NCBI RefSeq assembly: GCF_964275005.1
Contig: NC_092702.1
Coordinates: 30,852,726-30,916,725 of the forward strand
Direction: 5' to 3'
Length of the DNA: 64,000 nucleotides
Source: Diadema setosum
Taxonomy: Eukaryota > Echinodermata > Echinoidea > Diadematoida > Diadematidae
Below are positions 43,018-54,645 of this stretch, in pieces; positions within the stretch are counted from its first letter, which is position 1; each line of letters starts with the position of its first letter. The notes under the pieces were generated by a model. It did no database searches and was not told the origin of the DNA. It saw only the letters and a list, made by a program, of their open reading frames with translations. The translations under genes and the position numbers were made by a program.

Positions 43018-44019
43018 CTACAAGTAAGTTTCAGCAAAACATGGATACAATAGGCCTATTATAATGATATCAACTTTGGTTTTTAGATAAATAAACAAGT
43101 AGGCCCTAAGCAATACAATTCTATTTTGTAACTCTAGGCCTATATGGAAAAAAGGAATTCACAAGAAAAGCATAGCTTGTAAAATTTGTGAATTACTCTA
43201 GGATATGAGGGCATCTCAAGATCCGTAAAGGACTCCATGTATGAAAATTTTGATATCCTGACTTCAAGCGAAACAAACAGAAAATTTAAGGACTACTATG
43301 ACAAGGACAAGAACGAAAGAAGGGACGGAACAGGCAGGAAAACAAACTAAAGATAGGCATAACAAAGAAAGGGAGAGAAAAAAAAGTGTCTACAATAATT
43401 CAGTTATCTGGAAAGGTCACCAAGACAAGGGTAACTTAAACAACTTAAAATTCTGTATAAATTTGGCTTATAATAAAATACAAACTCTTAATGATTTGAT
43501 AGATACTTATCATTTATTCATTCATTTGTTTATTTCTATGAAAATGACAAAAAAAAAATATCTATTTGTTTGTTTTTGTGAGGATGACAAAAGATTTTTT
43601 TTTTCAGTTTTGATTGAAAGGAAGGAAAAGTCAGAGCATCTTTTAGAGTATTGTCAAGACTGTTCAGAACCTCGACTTTAGGCCTACATGGGAACCGGGA
43701 CGTTGATTTTTGCTGCCACTTGTCACTTACCAAAATCCACCAAAAAAAAAAAAAAAGAAAAACAAATACAAATACAAAGGTCTTCACAGTATTCGCTGCC
43801 AATTCTTTACCAACATCGCCTGAAATTCTATATTTTCTGCAAAAAAAAAACAAACTAAACAAAACAAAACAAAACAATACAAAAGTTGGAGAGCCTAAAG
43901 AGTCAGGCCCTATATCTTCTGGAGAAAAAAAAGAGTGGGGGTCCAGTTGCTCCAGCCCTGTTATCTACAGCTGCTAGCCTTCTGCCCTTAGGCCCTATTA
44001 GCAATTCTAGGACCTACTA
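43018..44019. other. No gene recognised
   Basis: A 127-residue Lys-rich plus frame (43298..43681) and A-rich tracts near 43740 to 43880 occur. Composition suggests chance frames in A-rich DNA. Confidence 0.4.
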
Positions 44020-44202
44020 CAGTCGACTCCCATTCAAATTCCTCGGGACAGTTTTCTGTCGTACTATATCGAAATTTCGTTGTAACAGAACTCTAACAAG
44101 AAAAGATATGGAGCTAATAATATTGGGGCCTGAATCTTCAATTCGTTGTAACCGATTCCGTTATAATCGTGTTTGAATAATATACAAAACGGGAGTGCAC
44201 TG
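44020..44202. mobile_element. TA-flanked pogo/Tigger-like MITE, copy 2
   Basis: Starts CAGTCGACTCCCATTC, ends AACGGGAGTGCACTG, with TA on each side (44018, 44203). Internal GAAATTTCGTTGTAAC strings match the 38905 copy. Confidence 0.8.
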
Positions 44203-44204
44203 TA

Positions 44205-45340
44205 CCAGCCTGCTTGCTATTTAGACTGGGTGATGCCAACCAGTTTGCGTGAATGTGATCTGTTATGGTGGGCACATACTCGCCCAACAGCGTGTGGTCA
44301 TGTTTGGTGGCCCGGGCACCCCCTGAAGGGACAACGTATAATGATGGATATGGATATTTATTATTGATAGTCTACATGAATTAAAAGCAAAACTTGATAG
44401 CGTTTTTTACATAGTATTGTTATCATCGATAGAAGTAGAGGTCTATGTCGACATATACGTCATTGTTACATAAACAATATTTTTGTTGTCACTATTACAG
44501 TACATGTATTATCAATTATTTTTCATTTCTATTTTTTAATTTATACTTATCGAGACTTGCCAATGACTTACACCCAATAATCTGGAAATAACTCATTATT
44601 GTCATCACTGTCATCTTGCATTAATACCATCTCTTCTATAAAGTGTTATGTATACACCACATTCAATAGATTTCAGTAGTGACAAAAATCCCCCTAAGAT
44701 CGAAATACAGTATACATTCAGATCAGGAAAAGAAAGAAAATACGGGACCAAATTATACATCTAATGATTTTCAATATCATGCAGTACTGCATAAGAGAGT
44801 GGACGATCTTTGCATACTGTACTAGTAATTGCGTACTAGTAATCTATTTCCTAAAGCACATCGGTTTTGAAGCTTAACCCCTAATTCACGAAATTGTATG
44901 TCGTCATCATGTTTTCACTGAATGGTTGCGTCTTTGTTTTGGAATCTTGCCAGTCTTCATTATTTTATTTTGATAGTGTTGTATCTCACGGCTGCCATAA
45001 CATACACAATAAATTATAGATGAAAATGGAATTGCTAAGTAATTGAAATTGAAATTAGACGTTTATCTATGTTTAGGCCTATATAATGTGTTTACAGTGC
45101 TCTTCAAATCCGTGTGCTATATTTACTATATAGGTTACAAGGGTATGAAATATAGATTTGTATTAATCGGTGAAGGATAGAGAGAGAGGGGGGTGGGGGA
45201 GAGAATGTTAATCAATCCCATATCAATGTGTTGCGTTATTTTTTTTTTCATTCATCAATTCAATTGGATTTCTACCATCTGCAACAGATGAGTTGGAACA
45301 GCATGCAATGCGGCGTGTTGATAGAGCCTTGTATACCAGA
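44205..45340. other. No gene recognised
   Basis: AT-rich intergenic DNA without a supported gene. Confidence 0.45.
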
Positions 45341-45344
45341 CAGC

Positions 45345-45850
45345 GGTTACAGTTCGTTATTCCGAAGGTTCGTTGTTCCGAAGATTCGTTATTCCGAAGA
45401 TTCGTTAATCCGAAAATGTGATAAGGTTTCTTATTCCGAAGGTTCATTAATCCGAAAATGAAATAAGGTTCGTTTTTTCCGAAGGTTCGTTAATCCGGAA
45501 ATGAAACAAAGCTCGTTACTCCGAAGGTTCGTTACGGACTCTATTTCATTTCGGATCAACGAACCTTCGGAATAACGAACCCTATTTCATTTTCGGATCA
45601 ACGAACATTCGTAATAACGAACCCTATTTCATTTTCGGATAAAAGAGCCTTCGGAATAGCGAACCCTATTTCATTTTCGGATTAACCGTCCTTCGGAATA
45701 ACGCCATGAACGTTCGGAGTAACGAACCCTTCTTCACTTTCGGATTAACGAACCTCTAGGTATAAGGAATTTGTGTGTTTCGGTTTAACGAACCTTCGGA
45801 CTAACAAACCTTCGGAATAACGAACCTTCGGAATATATAACGAACAGCAC
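45345..45850. repeat. TTCCGAA/TTCGTTA minisatellite, inverted array
   Basis: From 45350 to about 45540 units read GGTTCGTTATTCCGAA / TTCGTTAATCCGAAAATGAA. From about 45545 to 45845 the same unit reads in the opposite direction (TTCGGAATAACGAACC, CTATTTCATTTTCGGAT). The two halves are complementary and could form a very long hairpin. Confidence 0.92.
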
Positions 45851-46369
45851 CCCCAGACAGCTATAGGGGTAATACGCTTGTATGGTACAATGAGCGTATT
45901 TTTATCCGACCTCTGGTTTTTAGTCACAGTATCCTTAGAACCCACGATTTACATTTTAATGAAATGAGGGGCATTTGTCTATATAAAGAAGGGGAATTGT
46001 TGGTAGTTGTGTCTTTTTCGGAATTTATTGTCCTATCTTTCCCAATGGGCCTAAGTGTCTTCAATTCGTGTTCGTTTACATTTCATCAGCAGCCACTCGC
46101 AAAATCCTGATAAAGATATCCCACGGCTTGGTCGAAATTGTTGAATCGTCTGTACTTCTATCCGCGTTGGAGTTTATGTGACGAAAATGAACACAATTCT
46201 ATTTTGTTTGTGTGTGTGTTTTCCATTCGTTTAACCCCCCCCCCCCCCAATCTGTATAATCGGTTATGATAACGGTTTTGTCTGCAAATTTCAGGAAGTA
46301 ACCTGGGAAGACGAACAATTACACACACACAAAGGTGCTTCATCATTGTGTTTGTGGTTGTCTTAATTT

Positions 46370-46530
46370 TTTAAGACTGATTATTCCAAAGGTTTATCGA
46401 TCCGAAAATATAAAGACGGTGCGTACTATCGAACCTTCGGAATAACGAACCTTACTTTATTTTCAGCTTAACGAACCTTCCGAATAACGATTTTCCCCTT
46501 TGTTTTCAGAATAGTGAATCTTCGAAAATA
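46370..46530. repeat. TTCCGAA minisatellite remnant
   Basis: Degenerate units including GGTTTATCGATCCGAAAATA and CCTTCGGAATAACGAACC. Confidence 0.75.
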
Positions 46531-48640
46531 CGAACTGTTTTAAAGCATCTCATCATACACTGAAGACACTAAGCAAAATACTCCGGAAATCATGTGGCTT
46601 CGTAGTGATATAGGACTGTCTTTTCCTGGCAAAGGACCTGACCTTTGATCCGACGAGCAATCGTGATACTACTTTTTAGCTTACAAAACCAAACAAACAA
46701 ACAAACAAGCAAACAAACAAAACGACTGCAAATCAATTCTTGCGTAAATCATGTAAATTATAGTCACTTCGTTGGGGCAATCGAGCATTGTTTATACCCT
46801 TTATTTAAATCCAGCTATACAATAATTACCAATAGTTTACATCCCTTCTAATATCACTCGTATAGGGAACGAAAAATGGTAGTGAATTCGACTGTACAGT
46901 TCTGTTTGTGATCACAATGAAAATCATTCGTAGTATCAAATCTTTATTATCCGGAGGTTAGATACTCTGTCATATTATAATGGCAGTGAACGATGAACTA
47001 AAATCCAACATTTCCTTTGAGAATGTCCTCTCCTATAGCAATGCTCATATTTAGTTTGTTTCGCAATCCCACTGTTATTTGTTGTATTACGTTTGGGGGA
47101 ATGCACCCTACAACCATTGCTTTTTAGCATTCCTCCTCATTTCTAGCATTTCTGTAAATTATGTATACTTTTAGTGTTTTTCAAACGTATGCATTTCCTT
47201 ATGATGCATTGTGATGCAATCTATGCATTCAACTTCTGCATGTTTCTGCTGGAAATGGAAAGAGTAAGTGAATGAATAAATAAATGAATGAATGAATGAA
47301 TATTAAAGGCATAATTTACTATTTGCAGATGAAACAAAAACCCAGTAATAGTGCTTTAAAATAGTTCTAAAATGTGAGTTAGGGATAGAAACAACCACTG
47401 TAAAAATTTGAATCCATACAAATTGATGTTAAGTATTGTTAAATACACAAAATGTAAACAATACAGTTACGATATATTGAAAAAAAATGCTGATATCTCC
47501 TTATATTTTAGGCTTTATTGCAAAAAAAAATAGGATATTTTGTGATACAACATACCTACACATATGCATCAAATGTGATATCTTGAACATTTTTTGAATC
47601 ACTGCAACCAAAGGTAAACTGGACCTTTAAGTTCGATCCAAAGTAAATTGCATTCAAGGAAATAAAATTATGCAATGCAAATGCATGTTGACTTGTATAC
47701 CCTGATCATCACTAATAACTATGTGGCCAAAAGAAGATACCTAGATATGTGCCATACATTTTTATAATAATATTTCTACTATTTTTCTTTAGATTACTTG
47801 GATGACATGCCCACAGAAAAACCTGCCAGGCCAACATTCTCCCTGTTGAGGTTATGAATCAACATACATTATTATGATCAACACAAGTCAACATGCATTT
47901 GCATTACAGTCCCTCTTAACTTTGCGAGTAAGACGAGTAGTCAAGGAAAACTGAACCCCTCCACTGCAAACTCAGAACAACAGCAACAACAACAAGAAAG
48001 TTAAGAACTGAATTTCAGTGACTGATTATTGAGATGTATATAGGATCCCTCATAGTGTCCACACCGTTTAGGCTTCTCTGAATTCAAATCAGCAGCTTTA
48101 CCAACACAACGGAAGCTCCACAGAAAAATGCAGCATGGCACAATGGGCAAAGTAAACATGTATGTCATTAAGGGGACAAAGACGTCGAAATGCAAATATT
48201 TTCCCCGCCTAATTTCAGGAGACTCCAGCTCGACATGATATAGGCGTGGCAGTTAACACAGTTCGTAAAACACAAAGGATGGTTGACTGTAACAAACAAT
48301 TATTTCGAAGACAAGCAAGAAAATATCAAGTGAATATCATTACCTGTATTGCTGTGTCGTTTATCCATGAGATACATCTTTATGTCTCAACCGTGTGGAT
48401 ACATTTCTAGTCCCTAAATTATGCGTTCCTGTGTTCTTTCTGTGTAGGCATGGTATAGGTCCTGTGTGTGAGGGGGGGGGGGGGGACTGCATTGCAATGA
48501 AATGGAAGGTACATCTAGATTATTATTGTTTGCGTGATGGAAGGGTACAAGTAATACTTTGGCCTTCATCGTGCAGATTAAGCAAATTGCTCAAGGCAAA
48601 ATTAAGATTTTGTCTTGTTTAATCGATAAGCTTATACAGG
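46531..48640. other. No gene recognised
   Basis: Small AAAC (46686) and GAAT (47270) repeats, a G tract at 48473, and no supported gene. Confidence 0.4.
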
Positions 48641-48690
48641 TGTGTGTGTGTGTGTGTGTTTGTCTGTCTGTCTGTCTGCCTGTCTGTCAG
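48641..48690. repeat. (TG)n and (TCTG)n microsatellite
   Basis: TG run followed by tandem TCTG units. Confidence 0.9.
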
Positions 48691-49004
48691 TAGGAGTGCG
48701 TTTATACATACGAAGGAATGGACCAATATGAGTACAACGAATTGAAATTGAAACAGTCATCCACACTTGAATTAGTTTGTCATTGTAATCCATTGCCCTC
48801 CATGCCTGTGACGTCATGTCGACTGGTAACATAAGTAAAAAAAAAAAAAAAAAAAAAAGCGACGCGGTTTTTTTGCACAGGTTTGATGCAATATGAAACA
48901 TAGATTTTATGTGCTTGAAGGTACATATCAAATGGCTGAATAAAAAAGTAGAAAAAGGAACTGTATGACTAACCTCCTTAATTGGCTGCTTATATCTCGA
49001 ACCT

Positions 49005-49280
49005 TTTTTGACGTTAATCCGAAGGTTCGTTGGTCCGAAAATGCAATAATTTTCGTTATTCCTAAGGTTCGGTAATAATAAAAAAATAAAATAATGTTCG
49101 TAACTTCGAAGGTTTGATAATCTGCAAATGATATAAAGTTTGAGAGGGGTAATTTAAATAAGATAGATTCGTTATTCCAAAAAAAAAAAAATAGGGTTCC
49201 ATATCCCGAAAGTTCGATAGTCCGAAAATGAAATAAGGTTCGGTATTCCAAAGATTCGTTAGGCCGACAATGATATTACT
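49005..49280. repeat. TTCCGAA minisatellite, forward units
   Basis: Repeated CCGAAGGTTCGTTGGTCCGA, CCGAAAATGAAATAAGGTTC and variants. Confidence 0.85.
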
Positions 49281-49539
49281 GTTTTATAATTCTTTATTTT
49301 CTAAAGCCATTCACTCGGGCAGCAATTGCTCAGATGAAATTAATAATATCAAGATCCTTGATCTACGCCACGTTTTGCTGCAACACGTGTATGACGTGAT
49401 TTTTTCCGAAAATGTACACATGTAGCATATCCTCCCCTGGCACTATTCAATTTTCATTACGTAATTTCCAATCATTTTTCAATTGCAACACGGTATCTTT
49501 TCACTAAAAGAAGCTTATTTCATGTTGGAAATTACGAAG

Positions 49540-50390
49540 ATTTTTTTCACTTTCGAATTAACCTTCGGAATAGCGAACCCCGTTTCATTTTCTGATTAAT
49601 AAATCCTTGAACTGTTGAAAACAAACATTTTGTTTTTCATTTCCGGAATTAAAAACCTCAGAAAAAAAAAAAAAAAACGAAACAAATTTCATTTTCGAAT
49701 CGACGAACTCTTTTTTCATTCCCGGACTAATGGAGCTTCAAAATAAAGAACCTTCAACCTCCAATTGCTGATAACCAAATATTTTGTCGTATATATATAT
49801 ATACATTTCAAATTGATGACGTCCATGTTCTGCAGACCTGTCTAGATGTATCAGTTTGACGGACACGTGCTCTTTTCGAAAATGCATATCGCCCTCCGCC
49901 GGCACCATACCCAATTTTCATCGGGTAATATCCAACGATTCTTCAATCTCAACATCGTATTTTGTTATAAAAGGAGTTTATTCCATCTTAGGATTTACGA
50001 ACCTTAATCATTCTAAATATTATATCAGCAAACCCTATCTAATTTTCGGGCAAACGAACCCATTGTCATTCATTTTCGGAATAACGAACATTATTTCATT
50101 TTTGGATAAACATACCTTCAGAATCACAAACTTCATTTCATTTTCTGACCAGCAAACCCTTAAAAAGGGACCTTTTTTATATTCAGATTAACGGACCTTA
50201 GGAATAATGAACCAGAATTCATTTTTGGATTAATGAACTTTTTTTCATTATCGGACTAATGAATCTTAATAATTTTCATTTTTGGACTAAAGACCCTTCA
50301 TTCTTTGCTAATAGAACTTTCGGAATAACAAAGTTTATTTCATTTCCGGAATTAAAAACCTTCGGAATAACAAACTGTCAATAACAAAAT
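49540..50390. repeat. TTCCGAA minisatellite, reverse units, two blocks
   Basis: Blocks at about 49540..49760 and 49980..50390 read ACCTTCGGAATAGCGAACCC, ATTTCATTTTCGG and decayed versions, in inverse orientation to 49005..49280. They are separated by unique sequence with an (AT)n run at 49790. Confidence 0.85.
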
Positions 50391-50596
50391 TGTTGACGTC
50401 CCTGTTTCTGTTTATACCTACATGATACAACAGGCTTTCTAGTTACAACAGTTTTCGAAGCGCTAGAAACCATAAGTGCGATATAAATATTCATTAACGA
50501 GACTCTTTACATGCATTATCTAGAACATACAATTTCAGAATGGTATGTTTTGATAACAAGGAATCCTCAAAGTGACTGAGATGACATCACTATTCA

Positions 50597-50830
50597 TTAG
50601 AATCCACATGATTTGACAGCAACAGATTTCTTAAAAGCGTCCTGATGTATTCCTCCTTTTGAACCGTGGACCAGCGGCCTTTTGTGTATTATGCGATGTT
50701 TTCGCAAGCCAGTTTTGTTTCGTGGTTTGTTTGCAGACTTCCAGCCATCACCCAGGCTTAACCCGTGTCCTCCGAGACTCAGAAACCTGCCTGTACTTCG
50801 AACGGTATACCATCGGGTTCCCGGAGGCAA
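50597..50830 (-). CDS. 77-residue open frame, unknown
   Basis: Opens PPGTRWYTVRSTGRFLSLGG and is Gly/Lys/Arg-rich, in DNA of higher GC than its surroundings. The opposite strand is open too. No domain recognised and no confirmed splice link to the exons at 51.2 and 52 kb. Confidence 0.15.
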   Translation of the reverse strand: MPPGTRWYTVRSTGRFLSLGGHGLSLGDGWKSANKPRNKTGLRKHRIIHKRPLVHGSKGGIHQDAFKKSVAVKSCGF

Positions 50831-51190
50831 AGGTTTAAGTAGAAGCTTTCACTTGGCTGTCATCGCTGTTGTGTCGCCGAAGAACGTCGAAAATAATCAG
50901 AAACCGTAGAATATCGGCGAGACTATATCTTGTCTTTACGTTACGGTCCGACTACCTAGGAAGTAGGGTAGACTGAAAGAAAAAAAAATATCCTTCGAAT
51001 CTGAAAGATCTCGCATTAGTCCCTCACTCTTCTTCATTTCATAACTGTGAAAAATGTTGAATTGAAATGTTCTCCCTTTCTCACATCTGTTGACCTGTAG
51101 AAAATTGTGAACTAAATTTGAAGACACTACATTGGAGATTATGTTATACTTACAAACAATGTGTGAATGCTGTCTTACCTGTCCGTCTTC

Positions 51191-51220
51191 CAGTCAAGCT
51201 ATGTAACACTGAAATTAAAA
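51191..51220 (-). CDS. Candidate 30-nt micro-exon
   Basis: A very strong acceptor (CCTTTTAATTTCAG) and donor (GACAG|GTAAGA) bracket 30 bases. Only one frame is open, and it is the frame required by the donor phase of the upstream candidate exon at 51955..52084. Confidence 0.3.
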
Positions 51221-51954
51221 GGAAAATAAGATCAAAATCACATCTTGTTTTCCAGAGACGATGCTCGTTACCTTTTGAGGCACCGTTTCCAATGGCGTCA
51301 TACTTACAGCTACTGGCAAGAAAAAAAAGTTTTCCAGTTCAAGTTTTCAAGTTTTCAAGTTTTCTAATTCGAATGTATTACATTTTTAAACAATACAGGT
51401 AAGTGTGTATGAAAGAATACACATAAGTGTGTAAAGGTATTCTCTTCACATCGCCACCTTTAATGGCATATCCAGTGTCATTAAGGAGAGCAGTGCTTAT
51501 GACACAGCATTTCTCCGACGCATCGCGAGGTGAAGCCATATTATTCACGCCATGAGAGCACAGCACACCGTTTTAATTCTGTACGAGGAAAACTTGCCGC
51601 TACCACATTTTTTTTTCATCCCATGTAAGCATTCAGTGAGGCTAAACCAGTCCCCCTAAACTTCGTTTGATAAGTCTGAAGAGATTCTCCCTTTTCTCCT
51701 TGCTGCAGTTTTATTAAGTGCTCGATTTGTGCCAAAGTGCTTCGTCACAGGTTTCATGGCCAAAACCTTTTGGATGATGGAGAGAGCGCCTTCTTGATTG
51801 CACACTATCCATTCTTTTCATCCACTCCCCCCAAAAAGCTTGAGTGAATTTGTTTTGGCCGCTTCGGTCATGAAAATAGCACTAAACAAGCAGAGGGTCT
51901 GAATAGAGAAAGCCCCTAATCCCGGTCCCTGTGCCACAAAGCGCAGAGACTCAC

Positions 51955-52084
51955 AGTCTCGCTTTTGTTGTCTCGCTCCCACAGAGACCCCAGCAAAAGA
52001 GCGCACAGATTTGTTCGTGGCGGGTGAGATCGAGACCGACACTTTTTTCTGGGCTGCCGACGTGTCTCCTAAACAATCCGCCAT
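51955..52084 (-). CDS. Candidate 5' coding exon, unknown protein
   Basis: ATG in TATATGGCGGATTG opens a Ser/Val/Lys-rich sequence (MADCLGDTSAAQKKVSVSIS) of 43 codons and ends at a good donor, GACT|GTGAGT. GC and CpG content exceed the flanks. The frame continues past the donor to 51818, so an unspliced frame is the alternative. Not recognised. Confidence 0.35.
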
Positions 52085-52299
52085 ATACCTTTTCACATCA
52101 TTTCATGATTGCCATGTCGACACAGTTGTAGCTCTGTGGCCTTTGCACGCCCACGATCCACAGAGGTCGCTGACATGATTTTCATGAGGTATAAAGATGT
52201 AGATCTGAGTTACTTCTGTGAGATATAGGTAGTCGCCATCGTTTGTGTGTGTTTTTAGCACGTCTTACGCAAGCTGAACACAACGGGGACTAGCGGTAA

Positions 52300-53972
52300 A
52301 CGCTCGTAAGTACATCCAGACTCCTAGTATGTGAAACTCAAAAGAGATTTGCAGTTCTGTAACTTTAAAGCTTTATGTTGGGATGTGCTTCTTAATTATC
52401 CCTTGCTTGAGGTATCACCTTCTAGTGCTCCTAAGGTGAGCAGGTTTCATGGCTCACTTCACAACTCGCTATAAAGTTACAAAATCAGTAATGTCTGGGC
52501 AATCTCGATAATGTCATGTTTAGACAGAGGTTCTGTAAGTGCAGGTAAGCTGCAGCATGCAAAGCTTTATGTCACTTGGTAATACTGCTATTCATTGGCG
52601 GGTAACAACGTGTGGATGTATTTAGTTTGGGAATGGGCATATACGGTGTGTATGCATATTACGTATAATATATATTATCTGGCATGGCTACTTTAAATTG
52701 AGGGAGATGATCTATGTTAGTTGTATTAAGGTGCCTGTTCCTGAAGGGTATAGGCGTCTCGCCCTTGAGATTCATTGTCACCACTTACACCGTCATTTAC
52801 TACATGTATGCATGACATGAATTTACGTCACTATTAAAAACAAGCAATATTTTTTTTTGTCTCTCCTGGAAGGAAGAGGTGTGATTGCGCAAGAAATTCT
52901 TGGAATACATGTGTTATATTTAACACTCGCCATGTAGTTATTTCATTTGTGCAATCGTATATGAATATATATAGAACTGAGATTTTCAAAAATCAATTGC
53001 TGTTTGTTTGACGTCATTCAAAGGTACATTTTGAAAATTGGAGACAGAAATACCCATTTGATAAATGAATGAATGAATAAATAAATAAATATATCAATTA
53101 GATAAATAGATAGATAAATCAATCAATCAATAAATAAATAAATAAAACCAAAATTATACCTGAGTCATATTTTGCTTTAAGTTTGATAAATGATTTAGCT
53201 TGAATTCGTGGTTCCTTGTTAATAGAAGTTAGCTTAACTGATGAAACCGACTGATTTTTAGCTCGACATTATAGAGTATTATGGGTAAGATATGTCGAAC
53301 ATCGTTGAACAAACTGTAAATGATTCAGCCAAATGCACGATCTTTGTACAGCCTCTCTGTTCAGCCATTCGTCAGGTGGTCTGTCATTTGAAGACGAAAT
53401 GTTTCATGAATTGAGATTAATAGGTATCTAATCTCCTCACTAGTGGTAGAATGGTTTGCTAATCATAATTATATTCGAAATCTATGCGCACTTAACAACC
53501 GGAAAGCTTGCTCAAATCTTTCTCGTCATTCGACAACCGATGCATGCACTTGATAAATATTCATTTAGATATTCTTTACTGCAGACATGTATCACCTCTT
53601 ACATTGCCATAAATTTCTTTTTCTCCCTGTTCATTCTGTCTTCCTTTCTTCAACGTAGATATGTATGTATGTATGTGTGTGTATGTGTGTGTGTGTGTGC
53701 GTGTATATGTGTGTCTAAGAATATGTGGTGGTTTTGTTACGTCACCAGAGGGTACTGATGCTGCGTTGTCGCCACTGTTAGTTTTAACCGAAGCTATGCA
53801 ACTTCAGATTCCCTATGCTTCCTTTTGTTTCCGTTACATTGTACATGCAAACAGGCAAACACAAGCACACTATCGCTTCTGCGTAACCTCACAGCACTCA
53901 ATGCTTCAGTGCTTGTGCTCCTCCCAGCTTTAGATTTTGGTTGAATTTGCAAAACAAAACAAAAATGATTAA

Positions 53973-54007
<35 letters not shown>

Positions 54008-54380
54008 GTGTCATGAAGGTCGACATTATAGTTATCTCTTTCTTGTTCGATTGTGCCCAAACACAATTTGTAGGTCTTCAACTCGCCACAATGAAGCACA
54101 CGAATCATCGTCAGATCATGATACGACATGCTGTATTAATATTCCAAGACCAACGCCTAAATTGATTACCAAGGCAGACTCGTCGACAGTAGTATGTGTC
54201 GGATAATAGGGTGCCTTAGTGTGCAATATACATTGTATAACTTTCGCGCAATGATGACACATGTCACGTGTCACGTACCTTAACCTATATTTAGATATGA
54301 CTGGAAAGTACAATCATAAGTCAGCTAATTTCAGAGGAGGGGGTCTTTTTAATAAGAGATCCCACACCATACAAAGTTGA
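52300..54380. other. No gene recognised
   Basis: Contains AAAT (53060..53145), TATG/TG (53660..53705) and a long A tract (53977..54006). No gene is supported. Confidence 0.45.
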
Positions 54381-54386
54381 CCTTAA

Positions 54387-54645
54387 AGGGATGGTGTAGT
54401 TTTGGTTGAGACGCGGATTCTTTTTTTTTTTTTTTTTTTTTGAGAGAGAGAGAGAGAGAGAGAGAGATAATTAGAAACTACTGACACGAAACATTAAGGA
54501 GCATGCAATTCTGAGAGGAAGTGAAAGTTTATTTGACAAAAATCGGTTTTTAAATAGTTGAGATATCAAAAAGAAAACAAGGTAAAACACTTTGTATATG
54601 GATATCTCAGCCATTTCAAAACCGAGAAGAATAATGTGGATATTT
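54387..54645. mobile_element. TTAA MITE family 2, copy 2 (decayed)
   Basis: Left side TTAA|AGGGATGGTGTAGTTTTGGT is intact. A T tract and GA microsatellite interrupt it, and GATATCTCAGCCATTTCAAAAC lies near the far side. The right end is lost. Confidence 0.65.

Noticed and set aside
45228..45461. Frames across the TTCCGAA array (YSEGSLIRK repeats)
   Set aside because: Products of the minisatellite, not a repeat protein gene.
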